A stretch of 64,000 nucleotides of DNA. Origin: JAOUEA01 sp963734685 (GTDB lineage: Bacteria > Actinomycetota > UBA4738 > HRBIN12). Under the pieces are notes generated by a model. The model worked only from the letters and a program-made list of their open reading frames with translations. It searched no databases and was not told the origin of the DNA. Positions within the stretch are counted from its first letter, which is position 1. The number at the start of each line of letters is the position of its first letter. The stretch lies in assembly GCA_963734685.1 (NCBI GenBank), contig CAVTIC010000001.1, positions 310,001 to 374,000 on the forward strand, given 5' to 3'. This document shows, in pieces, positions 16,966-25,821 of the stretch. Position numbers and translations under genes: made by a program.

Positions 16966-18189
16966 CTATCGAGTGACGGCGAACGGCACGACCTGTGCGC
17001 CGTCCTTCCATACCTGTTCGATCCGTGACTCGAGGGTGTCGAACACGAGGGGGTCGCCGTCGACCACCACGAGGTCGGCCCGCTTGCCCGGCTCGATCGT
17101 GCCGAGTTCCGAGTCGAGACCCATCAGCTCGGCCGCGCTGGATGTCGCCGCTACCAACGCCTGCGTGGGCGTGAACCCGTGCGCTGCCATGTGCGCCAGC
17201 TCGTTCAGGTTCGTGCCGTGCGGCGAGACCGGGCAGTCGGTGCCCATCGCGACCCTCACACCGGCCTCGGCCGCCAGCTGCATCGCGTCGAACTCCGGGC
17301 GCCCCAGCCCCCGCATCTTCTCGCGGACCGCAGGCTGCACCTTGGGATCGTTCGCGATCGCCTCGGTCGTGTCGCCGGCAGTGAGCGTCGGCACGAGCCA
17401 GGTCCCGCGTTCGGCCATCATCGCCGCGGCCTCCTCGTCGAGGTAGGTGCCGTGATCGATCGAGCGCACGCCGGCGCGAACCGCCCGCTTGATGCCCTCG
17501 GGCCCGTGGGCGTGCGACATCACCCATGTGCCGAGGTCGGCCGCCGTGCGCACGATCGCGTCGACCTCTTCCTGCGAGTAGTTCGGCGCCATCGGATCGT
17601 CGGCAGGTGAGAGGAACCCGCCCGACGAGGCGATCTTGACCACGTCGGCGCCGGCACGGATCACCTCGCGCACCTTCGCACTGACGCCGTCCACACCGTC
17701 GCAGACACCCGACGGCATGCCCGGGTACTCGACGCCGAAGATGCCGTGGATGCCGCTCGGAAGCCACGGATCGTTGTGCCCGCCGGTCATCGAAAGCATC
17801 GTCACCGAGACCTGCATCCGCGGGCCGACGAGGGCTCCTTCCTCGATCGCGGCCTTCAGACCGGCGTCGGCACCGGCGGCGTCACGCACGGTGGTGATGC
17901 CGAGCGCGAGCGTGCGACGAAGGTTCTCGGCCATGCGGAAGAACGCGAGCGAGAACGGCTCCTGCATGCGCGCGTACTCGTCGAAGTCCTCGTAGCGGAA
18001 CGCGAGGTGCACGTGGCAATCGAACAGGCCCGGCAGCAGCGCCCGACCGGTACAGTCGACGCCGTCGTCGCCGTCGAGGCCGGGCCCGACATCGACGATG
18101 CGACCGTCGTCGATCACGACGTCGGCCGCGGCCGGCGCAACCCCCGTGCCGTCGAAGACCACCCCGCCGTGGAACACCATCCTGCCCAC
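16966..18189 (-). CDS. Amidohydrolase family protein (imidazolonepropionase/prolidase-like)
   Basis: The protein has 407 residues and the TIM-barrel metal-dependent hydrolase fold with flanking beta-sandwich. The entry motif ALLPGLFDCHVHL supplies the HxH metal ligands. A later His is in VMSHAHGPEG, then IDHGTYL, and the metal-binding Asp is in MGTDCPVSPHG. GKRADLVVVDGDPL is the usual C-terminal signature. The GTG start at 18189 follows AAGGAGG by about nine bases. An ATG at 18180 is possible. Relatives act on cyclic amides, dipeptides or aryl-dialkyl compounds; the true substrate cannot be read from the sequence. Confidence 0.88.
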   Translation of the reverse strand: MGRMVFHGGVVFDGTGVAPAAADVVIDDGRIVDVGPGLDGDDGVDCTGRALLPGLFDCHVHLAFRYEDFDEYARMQEPFSLAFFRMAENLRRTLALGITTVRDAAGADAGLKAAIEEGALVGPRMQVSVTMLSMTGGHNDPWLPSGIHGIFGVEYPGMPSGVCDGVDGVSAKVREVIRAGADVVKIASSGGFLSPADDPMAPNYSQEEVDAIVRTAADLGTWVMSHAHGPEGIKRAVRAGVRSIDHGTYLDEEAAAMMAERGTWLVPTLTAGDTTEAIANDPKVQPAVREKMRGLGRPEFDAMQLAAEAGVRVAMGTDCPVSPHGTNLNELAHMAAHGFTPTQALVAATSSAAELMGLDSELGTIEPGKRADLVVVDGDPLVFDTLESRIEQVWKDGAQVVPFAVTR

Positions 18190-18261
18190 CGGTTCACGCC
18201 TCCTTCGAACGCCGACCTAGACTCGGGCCGAAACCCTATCTGCCCCGAGGAGTGATCGACG

Positions 18262-19434
18262 TTGGACCTTCGACTCGCGCCCGATGACCGGGCCCTTCAG
18301 GAGAAGGCGCGCGGGTTCACCGACCAGGTGCTGGTGCCGCTCGAGGACGAGTGTGAGATCAACGACGGTCTCACGCCGGAGAGCGCGGCCACGGCGAAGC
18401 AAGCGGTGCTCGAACGGGGTTTCAACGGCATCAACCACTCGTCTCACGATGGCGGCCAGGGCTACGACACCTTCCAGCAGATGCTGATCGAGGAACAGTG
18501 GGGCCGGGCGACCGGAGCCCTCTGGGACATCCCCTGGCGCCCGTCGATCCCTCTCGCGCACGGCACCGAGGAACAGAAGGAACGGTTCCTGCGTCCGGCG
18601 ATCAGGGGTGAACGCCGGGACGCCTATGCGATCACCGAGGAAGGCGCGGGCTCCGACGTGACCGCCGTGGCGACGACCGCGCGGCGCGACGGCGCCGGGT
18701 GGGTGCTCGACGGCGAGAAGTGGCACGTGACGAGCGGCGACGTCGCGGACTTCTTCCTCGTGCACGCCCACGTCGACGGTGATCCGGCGAAGGCGACCGT
18801 GTTCCTGGTCGACAAGGACACTCCCGGGGTACGCCTCGTGCGCACGCCGAAGTACACGCACACGTTCGTCTTCGAGCACCCGATCTTCGCGTTCGAGGGC
18901 GTGCGGCTCGGTGAGGACCGCGTCCTCGGCGAGGTCGGGGAGGGGTTCGAGCTCACGAAGGACTGGTTCGTCGAGGAACGGATCATGATCGGGGCCCGGA
19001 CGATGGGCGCGAGCGCCCGTGCGCTCGAGCTCTCGCTGGCGTTCGCCCTGGAACGCCGGCAGTTCGGCAGGCCGATCGTCGAGTTCCAGGCGATCGAGTT
19101 CATGCTCGCCGACATGGCGGCAGAGATCGCCGCGGCGAAGTCTCTGCTCTACCGCGTGTGTTGGAACGCCGCTCGCGGCGATGCATCGAGGAAGGAAACG
19201 CACGCGATGGCGAGCGCCGTGAAGCTCGTCTGCAGCGAGACGGCGGGGAGGGTGATCGACAAGGCCGTGCAGATCTTCGGCGGCCGAGGGTACATGCGCG
19301 AGCAGCCGGTGGAGCGCATGTACCGGGAGCTCCGCGTCGATCGCATCTGGGAGGGCACGAGCGAGATCCAGCGGGTCGTCATCGGCAACGAGCTACGCAA
19401 ACGTGGAACCCGCACCTACACCGGGTGGCCGTAG
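18262..19434 (+). CDS. Acyl-CoA dehydrogenase
   Basis: This 390-residue flavoenzyme introduces the alpha-beta double bond in acyl-CoA thioesters and passes electrons to ETF. The FAD/substrate motif YAITEEGAGSDV is present. The C-terminal signature QIFGGRGYMREQPVER is followed by RIWEGTSEIQR, which keeps the catalytic glutamate position of the MCAD type. The TTG start at 18262 is preceded by GAGGAG at nine bases. There are no adjacent ETF or enoyl-CoA hydratase genes. A second family member lies at 58,371-59,550. Confidence 0.92.
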   Translation: MDLRLAPDDRALQEKARGFTDQVLVPLEDECEINDGLTPESAATAKQAVLERGFNGINHSSHDGGQGYDTFQQMLIEEQWGRATGALWDIPWRPSIPLAHGTEEQKERFLRPAIRGERRDAYAITEEGAGSDVTAVATTARRDGAGWVLDGEKWHVTSGDVADFFLVHAHVDGDPAKATVFLVDKDTPGVRLVRTPKYTHTFVFEHPIFAFEGVRLGEDRVLGEVGEGFELTKDWFVEERIMIGARTMGASARALELSLAFALERRQFGRPIVEFQAIEFMLADMAAEIAAAKSLLYRVCWNAARGDASRKETHAMASAVKLVCSETAGRVIDKAVQIFGGRGYMREQPVERMYRELRVDRIWEGTSEIQRVVIGNELRKRGTRTYTGWP

Positions 19435-19530
19435 CGGTCGTCGGGGTGTCGTCGCCGGGCCGCATCCGGCCCGGCGAGCGCCTGACCTTCGTCGGCAGTC
19501 GACGACGCCGCCCACCCGCACTATGGCGAC

Positions 19531-21210
19531 ATGAGCGCTTTCCCGGTGTTCACATCGCTCCGCGGGTATCGGCGGGGGTGGTTGCGCGCCGACCTCACGG
19601 CGGGCGTGCTGATCGTCGCGATCGCGATCCCGCTCAGCATGGGCATGGCCGAGGTGGCCGGCATGCCGCCGATCGCCGGGCTGTACTCCTGCGTGCTGCC
19701 GCTCGTCGCGTACGCGGCCTTCGGCTCCTCGCGCCAGCTCGTGATCGCGCTCGACGCGTCGACGGCCGCCATCGTCGCCGCCACCGTCGCGCCGCTGGCC
19801 GGTGGAGACCCGATCGTCTACGCGGCCCTGGCCGGCGGACTCACACTGCTCACCGGCGCGATCCTGCTGGCGTGCGGGGTGCTACGGCTCGGCGTGGTCG
19901 CGGATTTCCTCTCGGAACCCGTCCTGCTCGGTTACCAGGCGGGCCTCGCGATCGTCGTGATCGCGAGTCAGCTGCCGCGCATGCTCGGCGTGCCGATCGA
20001 CGCCGGGACGACGGCCGGGCGCTACGCCGAGGCCATCTCCTCGATCGACGAGGCCAACGCGTGGTCGATCGCGATCGCGCTCGGCACGTTGGTCGCCGTG
20101 CTCGCGCTCCGTCACTGGCGCCCGACCGTGCCCGGCGCGCTGGTGGCTGTCGCCGCGACGGCGATCCTCGTGGACCTCGGGAACCTCCAGGCCCGCGGGG
20201 TGATGGTCGTCGGTGACCTCCCCTCCGGGTTCCCGCCGATCGGCGTGCCCGACCTGTCGCTCGCCGACCTCGGCGAGTTGCTCGGGGGGGCCGCAGCGAT
20301 CGCTCTCGTTGCCGCGGCCGACACGCTCGTGAGCAGCCGTGCGTTCGCGGCGCGCAACGGGTACGAGGTGAACGCGAACCGCGACCTCGTGGGCCTCGGC
20401 TCGGCGAACATCAGCGCCGGCCTCTCCGGAGGCATCACGGTCAGCGCGAGCGCGGCGCGCACCGCCGTCGCGGAGTCCGCAGGGTCGCGCTCGCAGCTCG
20501 CCGGGCTCACGGCGGCCGCACTGATGGCGGTCGTGCTCGTGGCGTTCACGGACCTCCTGCGCGACGTGCCGCTCCCCGCGCTCGCAGCCGTGGTGACCGC
20601 GGCGGTGCTCCGCCTCTTCGAGCCGCGCGCGATGCGGACGTTGTTGCGCGTGCGACGTGCCGAGTTCGCGATCGCGATCGCGGCCATGGCCGGCGTCGCG
20701 CTGATCGGGGTATTGGAAGGGGTCGTGATCGCCATGGCGTTGTCGCTGGTCGACTTCGTGGGGCGCACGAGCCGGCCCCACGACGCGGTGCTCGGGATCG
20801 TCCCGGAGCGCGCAGGCTTCCACGACGTGTCACGGGTGCGCGACTCGCGCATCCCGTCCGGCGCGCTCGTCTACCGGTTCGACGCCCCGCTGTTCTACGC
20901 GAACGCAGAGCGGTTCCGCTCCCGGGTTCGGGGGCTCACCCGCCGCCGACGGGACCTCCGCATCGTGGTGATCGAGGCGTCGACGATCCCGGATGTCGAC
21001 GTCACGGCGGCGCGCATGCTCGGCGAGCTCCAGCAGGAACTCGCCGGGCGCGGAGTACGGCTCGTGATCGCCGAGGCCGTCGGCCAGGTGCGAGACCTGC
21101 TCGTGAGCGACGAGCTGAAGGAGGATTTCGACGCAACGGACATGTTCGACTCGGTCGAGGAAGCTCTCGCGTCGCGGGACGCGGCACCCAGCTCGCCGCC
21201 GCTGCGATGA
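19531..21210 (+). CDS. SulP family anion transporter with STAS domain
   Basis: The protein has 559 residues. About the first 420 form the SulP membrane domain, with the N-terminal pattern ADLTAGVLIVAIAIPLSMGMA and the inner repeat GLYSCVLPLVAYAAFGSSRQ. A cytoplasmic STAS domain follows (about residues 440-545) with VIEASTIPDVDVTAARML. Where anti-sigma-factor antagonists carry a phosphorylatable Ser, this has Asp in PDVDVTA. Family members carry sulfate, bicarbonate, oxalate or other dicarboxylates. No sulfur or carbonic-anhydrase gene is adjacent, so the substrate is open. It stands alone as a gene. Confidence 0.92.
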   Translation: MSAFPVFTSLRGYRRGWLRADLTAGVLIVAIAIPLSMGMAEVAGMPPIAGLYSCVLPLVAYAAFGSSRQLVIALDASTAAIVAATVAPLAGGDPIVYAALAGGLTLLTGAILLACGVLRLGVVADFLSEPVLLGYQAGLAIVVIASQLPRMLGVPIDAGTTAGRYAEAISSIDEANAWSIAIALGTLVAVLALRHWRPTVPGALVAVAATAILVDLGNLQARGVMVVGDLPSGFPPIGVPDLSLADLGELLGGAAAIALVAAADTLVSSRAFAARNGYEVNANRDLVGLGSANISAGLSGGITVSASAARTAVAESAGSRSQLAGLTAAALMAVVLVAFTDLLRDVPLPALAAVVTAAVLRLFEPRAMRTLLRVRRAEFAIAIAAMAGVALIGVLEGVVIAMALSLVDFVGRTSRPHDAVLGIVPERAGFHDVSRVRDSRIPSGALVYRFDAPLFYANAERFRSRVRGLTRRRRDLRIVVIEASTIPDVDVTAARMLGELQQELAGRGVRLVIAEAVGQVRDLLVSDELKEDFDATDMFDSVEEALASRDAAPSSPPLR

Positions 21211-21225
21211 CGAGCGGGCCGGCCG

Positions 21226-21615
21226 TCAGGAACCGACGAACAGCTGTCGACTGAGCGGCGCCTGCATCACGTCGAGCCAGGCGAGCACCGGGTAAGTGAG
21301 CGCGAAGGTGCCGCACAGCACCGCGACCACCGACGACGGGTTGGCGGTGCCCCCGATCCAGGAGAGGACAGCGGCAACCAGCGCGACCGCGCCCAGGAGC
21401 GCGGCGAGCATGATCAGGTTCTCGCGCATCGGCCCACCGTGCGTGATCTCGTACCCGTACTCGCCGACCAGCGGCGAGAACGGACGCTGTTGATAGAGCC
21501 ACAACAGGGCGGTGATGGCAGCCCCCGCGACTCCGCTGAGGACGGCGATGATGCCCAGACCGTTACTCGGCTTCTCGATGGCTCCGATCGCGATGTTCAT
21601 GTCGGTATCGAACAT
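21226..21615 (-). CDS. Hypothetical small membrane protein
   Basis: The protein is about 129 residues with three membrane spans (near residues 18-41, 62-86 and 92-115). I recognise no family. The ATG at 21615 has a G-rich stretch directly before it but poor spacing; ATG 21600 (MNIAIGAIEK) is an equally good start. It is convergent with the SulP gene, with 15 bp between stops, and lies just upstream of the unrelated lipoprotein stop on the same strand. Confidence 0.6.
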   Translation of the reverse strand: MFDTDMNIAIGAIEKPSNGLGIIAVLSGVAGAAITALLWLYQQRPFSPLVGEYGYEITHGGPMRENLIMLAALLGAVALVAAVLSWIGGTANPSSVVAVLCGTFALTYPVLAWLDVMQAPLSRQLFVGS

Positions 21616-21661
21616 CCCCCGAGGCGCGCGCGCAACGGCTGGAAGCCCTAAGGCCGACGAC

Positions 21662-22348
21662 TCACGTGCCGTCGAGGCAGCCGCGCACCTCGTCGGGGAG
21701 ACCCGGGATCTCGAGCCCTGCGCCACCGTTCACGAAGTCGTACGGGATCCCCCGCCACTGGCCCGGAAGCCCCGGGTAGACGACGGGGTGGGTGTCGGCC
21801 GAGTCCCACTGGAACCCTGTCCAATCGGGTGAGCGGAACCCCCGGGAGTCGTAGGGCGCCACCGCGGCGAGGCCTCGGCCGAACCGGCGCGCCTCGACGA
21901 TGAACCGGCCCTGATAGCTCCAATCCGACTTCACGTAGAGCTTGATGTACCACCGCTCGATCTCGAGGATGTACCCCTTGTCGGACGGAGGTGACTCGGG
22001 GCCGGTGAAGTGACGCATGTCGACGACGACGAACTCGCCGTCGACCGGCGCCGTGCGCCGCACGATGCCCAGCGGATCGGTGAACAGCGGCGTGCCACGG
22101 GCGGGGGTCTGCCAACCCTCCACGCAGGTCTCCGAGGGAGCGCCCCGCGTGGCCGGCACCTTCCCGGGGATCGAAGGGCGAGTGGGCGATGGTGCGGCGC
22201 TTCCCGACGGCGTGAACGCCTCGGTCGGGCTCGGCGAGCCGGCAGAGGAGGTGCCGCCGACGCCGTTCCCACCCGCACCGTCGCCGTCGCCCTGGCAGCC
22301 CGACGCGAGCATCGCGAACGCCACGATCGCGACGATGAACCTACGCAT
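21662..22348 (-). CDS. Putative secreted lipoprotein
   Basis: This is a 228-residue protein with a lipoprotein signal: MRRFIVAIVAFAML followed by the lipobox LASGC (Cys at about residue 18). A flexible Gly/Ser/Pro/Thr-rich linker follows to about residue 65. The mature globular part has two Cys (ETCVEG near the start and RGCLDG near the end) that could pair, and several Trp/Tyr-rich strands. It would be anchored on the outer face of the membrane. I do not recognise the domain. It is divergent from the Tat phosphoesterase gene, which also enters the envelope. Confidence 0.7.
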   Translation of the reverse strand: MRRFIVAIVAFAMLASGCQGDGDGAGGNGVGGTSSAGSPSPTEAFTPSGSAAPSPTRPSIPGKVPATRGAPSETCVEGWQTPARGTPLFTDPLGIVRRTAPVDGEFVVVDMRHFTGPESPPSDKGYILEIERWYIKLYVKSDWSYQGRFIVEARRFGRGLAAVAPYDSRGFRSPDWTGFQWDSADTHPVVYPGLPGQWRGIPYDFVNGGAGLEIPGLPDEVRGCLDGT

Positions 22349-22479
22349 CGCTCGACGTCGACGGGCGGCGGTTTCTCCCTGTTCCTGCACGGCAGGAAGT
22401 ATCGGGGCGCGGTGTGACGAAGCTGTGTCCACGGTGGGCCAAGGATAGCGATGGCCCGGCGGCTTGATAGAAAGGAGGC

Positions 22480-23886
22480 GTGCCCGAACACATGCATCCC
22501 CGCGACGAGGAGCGAGACGCGTCGCACCCGATCCCCTACACACGCCGACGGTTCCTGCAGGGCTCGGCCATGGCTGTCGCCGGCGGCGTGCTCTTCTCGT
22601 GCACGGGCGGCTCGGTGGTGCCGACGCTCGGCGACCCCACGCCCGAGATCGACACCGCGACGCCGATCAAACGCGTCGTCTACGTGATGCTCGAGAACCG
22701 GAGCTTCAACAACCTGTTCGGCAAGTTCCCGGGCGTCGAGGGCACCACGATCGGCGTCGAGTACGGCCGGGAACGGCCGTTGGTCCGATGCCCCGAGTGG
22801 CTGCCGAGCGACATCCCGCACGACCGCGCCGCCCACCTGAACTGCCTCAACGGCGACAAGATGGACGGGTTCGGCAACGACGCGGCGGGCTTCAACTACG
22901 CGTACTCCGTGTTCGACGAGGATCAGATCCCGAACTACTGGACCTGGGCGCGCGAGTACGCGCTCTCCGATCACTTCTTCGCGAGCGTCGGTGGTCCGTC
23001 CTACCCGAACCACTACTACTTCATCGCGGGGCAGTCGGGCGGCGTGATCGACAACCCCGAGAACATCGAGACACGCGTGACCGGCGGCAAGCGGTTCAAG
23101 AGTTGGGGGTGCGACGCGCTCGGCGACGACGTCTTCGTCTTCGTGAAGGACGATAAGGGCAACCTCACGAAGCACGACACCTGCTTCAGCTACCGCACGG
23201 TCGGCCAACAGCTCTCCGACATCGGCGTCGACTGGGCCTACTACTCGGCCTCAGAAGGCCAGGTCGGCTACTTCTGGAACGCCTACAACGGCATCGGCGA
23301 CGTGTTCCACACCGACATGTGGACAGAGCACATGCGGCCCGTCGACCGCATCGTGCCCGACATCGAGGCCGGGAAGCTCCCGGCCGTCACGTGGATCACG
23401 CCACGATTCGAGCTGAGCGACCACCCCCCCTACTCCACCGGGCACGCCCACAACTGGGTGAGCGAGCTCGTGAACTCCGTGATGCGCAGCCCGATGTGGG
23501 AGCACACCGCGATCTTCGTCACGTGGGACGAGTGGGGCGGCTTCTACGACCCGGTGCTGCCGCCCGCGGTCGACGACCTGGGCCTCGGCGTGCGGGTGCC
23601 GCTGCTCACGATCAGCCCGTACACGCAGCGCGGCGTCATCGACAGCGAGGTGGGGGAGTTCTCGACCCCACTGCGGTTCATCTCCGACAACTGGGGCCTG
23701 CCGTACCTGACCCCTCGCATCGAGCGCACGCACTCGTTCGAGCACGTCTTCGACTTCAAGCAGAAACCCCGCGCCCCGGTGTTCGGTCGCAAGACCGCGC
23801 CGGCCTTCGGCGGCGCCTTCGCGTTCCCCGACGGCTACGACGGCTGGAAGCCCGGCGTCGAGCCCGAGATGGATCACTTCCTGTAG
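22480..23886 (+). CDS. Tat-exported alkaline phosphatase/phospholipase C-type phosphoesterase
   Basis: The protein has about 468 residues. The N-terminus carries a twin-arginine signal (YTRRRFLQGSAMAV) that ends in a lipobox-like LFSC, so it is probably folded in the cytoplasm, exported and lipid-anchored. The mature domain matches the phosphoesterase family of bacterial phospholipase C/acid phosphatase AcpA: metal-binding VMLENRSFNNLFG, later GPSYPNHYYF, HAHNWVSE and IFVTWDEWGGFYD. Likely substrates are phosphomonoesters or phospholipids outside the cell. AAAGGAGG at 22,470-22,478 is too close to GTG 22480 but well placed for neither alternative; ATG 22492 is the other candidate start. Confidence 0.87.
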   Translation: MPEHMHPRDEERDASHPIPYTRRRFLQGSAMAVAGGVLFSCTGGSVVPTLGDPTPEIDTATPIKRVVYVMLENRSFNNLFGKFPGVEGTTIGVEYGRERPLVRCPEWLPSDIPHDRAAHLNCLNGDKMDGFGNDAAGFNYAYSVFDEDQIPNYWTWAREYALSDHFFASVGGPSYPNHYYFIAGQSGGVIDNPENIETRVTGGKRFKSWGCDALGDDVFVFVKDDKGNLTKHDTCFSYRTVGQQLSDIGVDWAYYSASEGQVGYFWNAYNGIGDVFHTDMWTEHMRPVDRIVPDIEAGKLPAVTWITPRFELSDHPPYSTGHAHNWVSELVNSVMRSPMWEHTAIFVTWDEWGGFYDPVLPPAVDDLGLGVRVPLLTISPYTQRGVIDSEVGEFSTPLRFISDNWGLPYLTPRIERTHSFEHVFDFKQKPRAPVFGRKTAPAFGGAFAFPDGYDGWKPGVEPEMDHFL

Positions 23887-23905
23887 ATCCGGAGGGAGGC
23901 ACGAC

Positions 23906-24691
23906 ATGGAAGAGGCCGGTGCCGGAGGGTTCCCGCGGTTCGACCTCGAGGGTAAGACGGCGCTCGTCACGGGGGCGGCGCGAGGGCTCGGGAGAGCGAT
24001 CAGCCTCGCACTCGCGAACGCCGGGGCCGACGTCGCGCTCGGTCTGCGCGACGCCGCGGCCGGCGCCGACCTCGCGACCGAGATCGAGGCGATGGGTCGG
24101 CGCGTGCTTCGCCTGCCGATGGACGTGCTCGACCTCGATCAGGTCCGCACGGCGGTCTCCGAGACCGACACGGCGTTCGGCCGGCTCGACGTGCTCGTGA
24201 ACAACGCGGGGCTCGCCCCGACGAACCCCGCCGACCACGTGCGGGAGGAGGACTTCGACCTGACGTTCGCCGCGAACGTGAAGGGCACGTTCTTCGCGAG
24301 CCAGGCCGCGGCCGTCGTGATGCGACGTCAGCGTTTCGGCCGCATCGTGAACATGAGCTCCCAGGCGGGATTCGTGGCATTGCCGACAGAGTCGGTCTAC
24401 TGCGCGTCGAAGGCCGCCGTGTCGCACCTGACGAAGTGCCTCGCCGTCGAGTGGGGGGTCGACGGCATCACGGTGAACGCCGTCGCGCCGACGTTCATCC
24501 ACACCCCCGGCACCGAAGCGGCGTTGGCCGACCCGGCGTTCGAGGCCGATGTGGTGGAGCGCATCGCTGCGCTGCACCGCATCGGCGAGCCGATGGACGT
24601 GGCGGGTGCCGTCGTGTTCCTCGCCTCGCCGGCGGCGTCGATGATCACCGGTACGACGCTGATGGTCGACGGAGGCTGGACCGCCCGCTGA
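23906..24691 (+). CDS. Short-chain dehydrogenase/reductase
   Basis: This 261-residue classical SDR interconverts an alcohol and a ketone with NAD(P). The cofactor motif is VTGAARGLGRAI (about residues 20-31), the structural motif is VNNAGLAP, and the catalytic Ser-Tyr-Lys is in MSSQAG and SVYCASKAA. The C-terminal DGGWTAR is the standard family end. GGAGGGA precedes ATG 23906. It lies 19 bp after the phosphoesterase stop and could be co-transcribed. The substrate cannot be inferred. Confidence 0.93.
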   Translation: MEEAGAGGFPRFDLEGKTALVTGAARGLGRAISLALANAGADVALGLRDAAAGADLATEIEAMGRRVLRLPMDVLDLDQVRTAVSETDTAFGRLDVLVNNAGLAPTNPADHVREEDFDLTFAANVKGTFFASQAAAVVMRRQRFGRIVNMSSQAGFVALPTESVYCASKAAVSHLTKCLAVEWGVDGITVNAVAPTFIHTPGTEAALADPAFEADVVERIAALHRIGEPMDVAGAVVFLASPAASMITGTTLMVDGGWTAR

Positions 24692-24764
24692 CGTGCTCGA
24701 GCACCGCGGTCGAGCGAGACGGGCGCCGTGGGTCGAACGATGTGGAGCGGTAGGCTCCGAAGCC

Positions 24765-25814
24765 ATGCGCGTGATCCACAGCTCCGGCACGCCGTCCGAT
24801 CGCGGCACGACCGTGGGCTCCGCCTTGCACGCCGAGATCGAGGCCTCGGTATCGTTCACGATGGCGTGGGCGGCGAGCCTCGGCGCCGACCGGGAGCGGG
24901 TCGAGGAGCTGCTAGCCCCCTACGTCGACGCGACCGCTCGGGTCGCTCCAGACCTCGCCGCCTTGCTCGACGGCATGGTCGAAGGCTCGGGCGTCGACCG
25001 GATCGCGTTATGGGCCACCAACGCCTTCGAAGAACTCTTCGGTCTGCTCGACCCCGAGGCGATCGGCGAGCCGATCGAGCGGTGCACCGATGCACTGCTG
25101 CAGGGAGCCGACGGACCGATCCTCGCGCACCAGGAGCAGTGGTACGTGGCCGACGCCGAGAGCGTCGCCATCGTGATCGACGAACCCGACGACGGCGTGG
25201 GAGTCGTCGCGCCGGTGGTGGCTTCGGGGCTGCCGCTCGTCGGGATGAACGCGACCGGCACTGCCCTGGGCGCCATGTCGCTCACCGCGACCGATGAGCG
25301 GGACGGCGTGCCGCGCATGATCGTGTCGCGCCGGGCGCTCGACGCCCGAGATCGCGGCGAGGCCTGGGGCACGGTGACGATGCCCGACCGCGCGGGCGGC
25401 TACACCTATTGTTTCGCGTTCGCCGACGGTTCCACCGCGCTGTTCGAGACGACCGCGACGACCGCCGCCGACCTCCGCGGGGTCGTCACCCACTCGAACC
25501 ACGCCCTCGACGACTCGGTCGCGGCCGTGTGCCCTGCGGGCTCGGAAGGGTCGGTCAGCCGACTCGCGCGGATGCAGGAGCTGACCGCAGACCGCGTCTC
25601 CTGGACGGTCGCCGAGGCCTGCGATCTGCTCGCCGACCACGGCGCCGGCGGACAGGACATCTGCGTGCATCCCGACCCGGCAGAGGGTCCCGAGTCGAGC
25701 GCGATCATGTTCGGGATGATCGCCGACGTCGCGAACCGCACGCTCTGGGTGGCGCCCGGCAACCCGTGCATGAACGAGTTCGAGCCGTACGCGCTCGACG
25801 ACGTCCTGGGTTGA
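24765..25814 (+). CDS. C45-family acyltransferase/hydrolase-like protein
   Basis: The protein has 349 residues and resembles the acyl-CoA:6-aminopenicillanic acid acyltransferase (IAT, peptidase C45) Ntn-hydrolase family. In that family a precursor cleaves itself before a Cys that becomes the nucleophile. Here the candidate is Cys107 in IERCTDALL, followed by the typical DGPILAHQEQWY in place of the family's DGxVLxGxNxDW. Later family-like segments are GMNATGTALG and VTHSNHALDD. The start is ATG 24765. The likely activity is amide-bond hydrolysis or transfer on a small molecule. The converging CoA ligase gene is only seven bases away. Confidence 0.7.
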   Translation: MRVIHSSGTPSDRGTTVGSALHAEIEASVSFTMAWAASLGADRERVEELLAPYVDATARVAPDLAALLDGMVEGSGVDRIALWATNAFEELFGLLDPEAIGEPIERCTDALLQGADGPILAHQEQWYVADAESVAIVIDEPDDGVGVVAPVVASGLPLVGMNATGTALGAMSLTATDERDGVPRMIVSRRALDARDRGEAWGTVTMPDRAGGYTYCFAFADGSTALFETTATTAADLRGVVTHSNHALDDSVAAVCPAGSEGSVSRLARMQELTADRVSWTVAEACDLLADHGAGGQDICVHPDPAEGPESSAIMFGMIADVANRTLWVAPGNPCMNEFEPYALDDVLG

Positions 25815-25821
25815 TCGCGGC

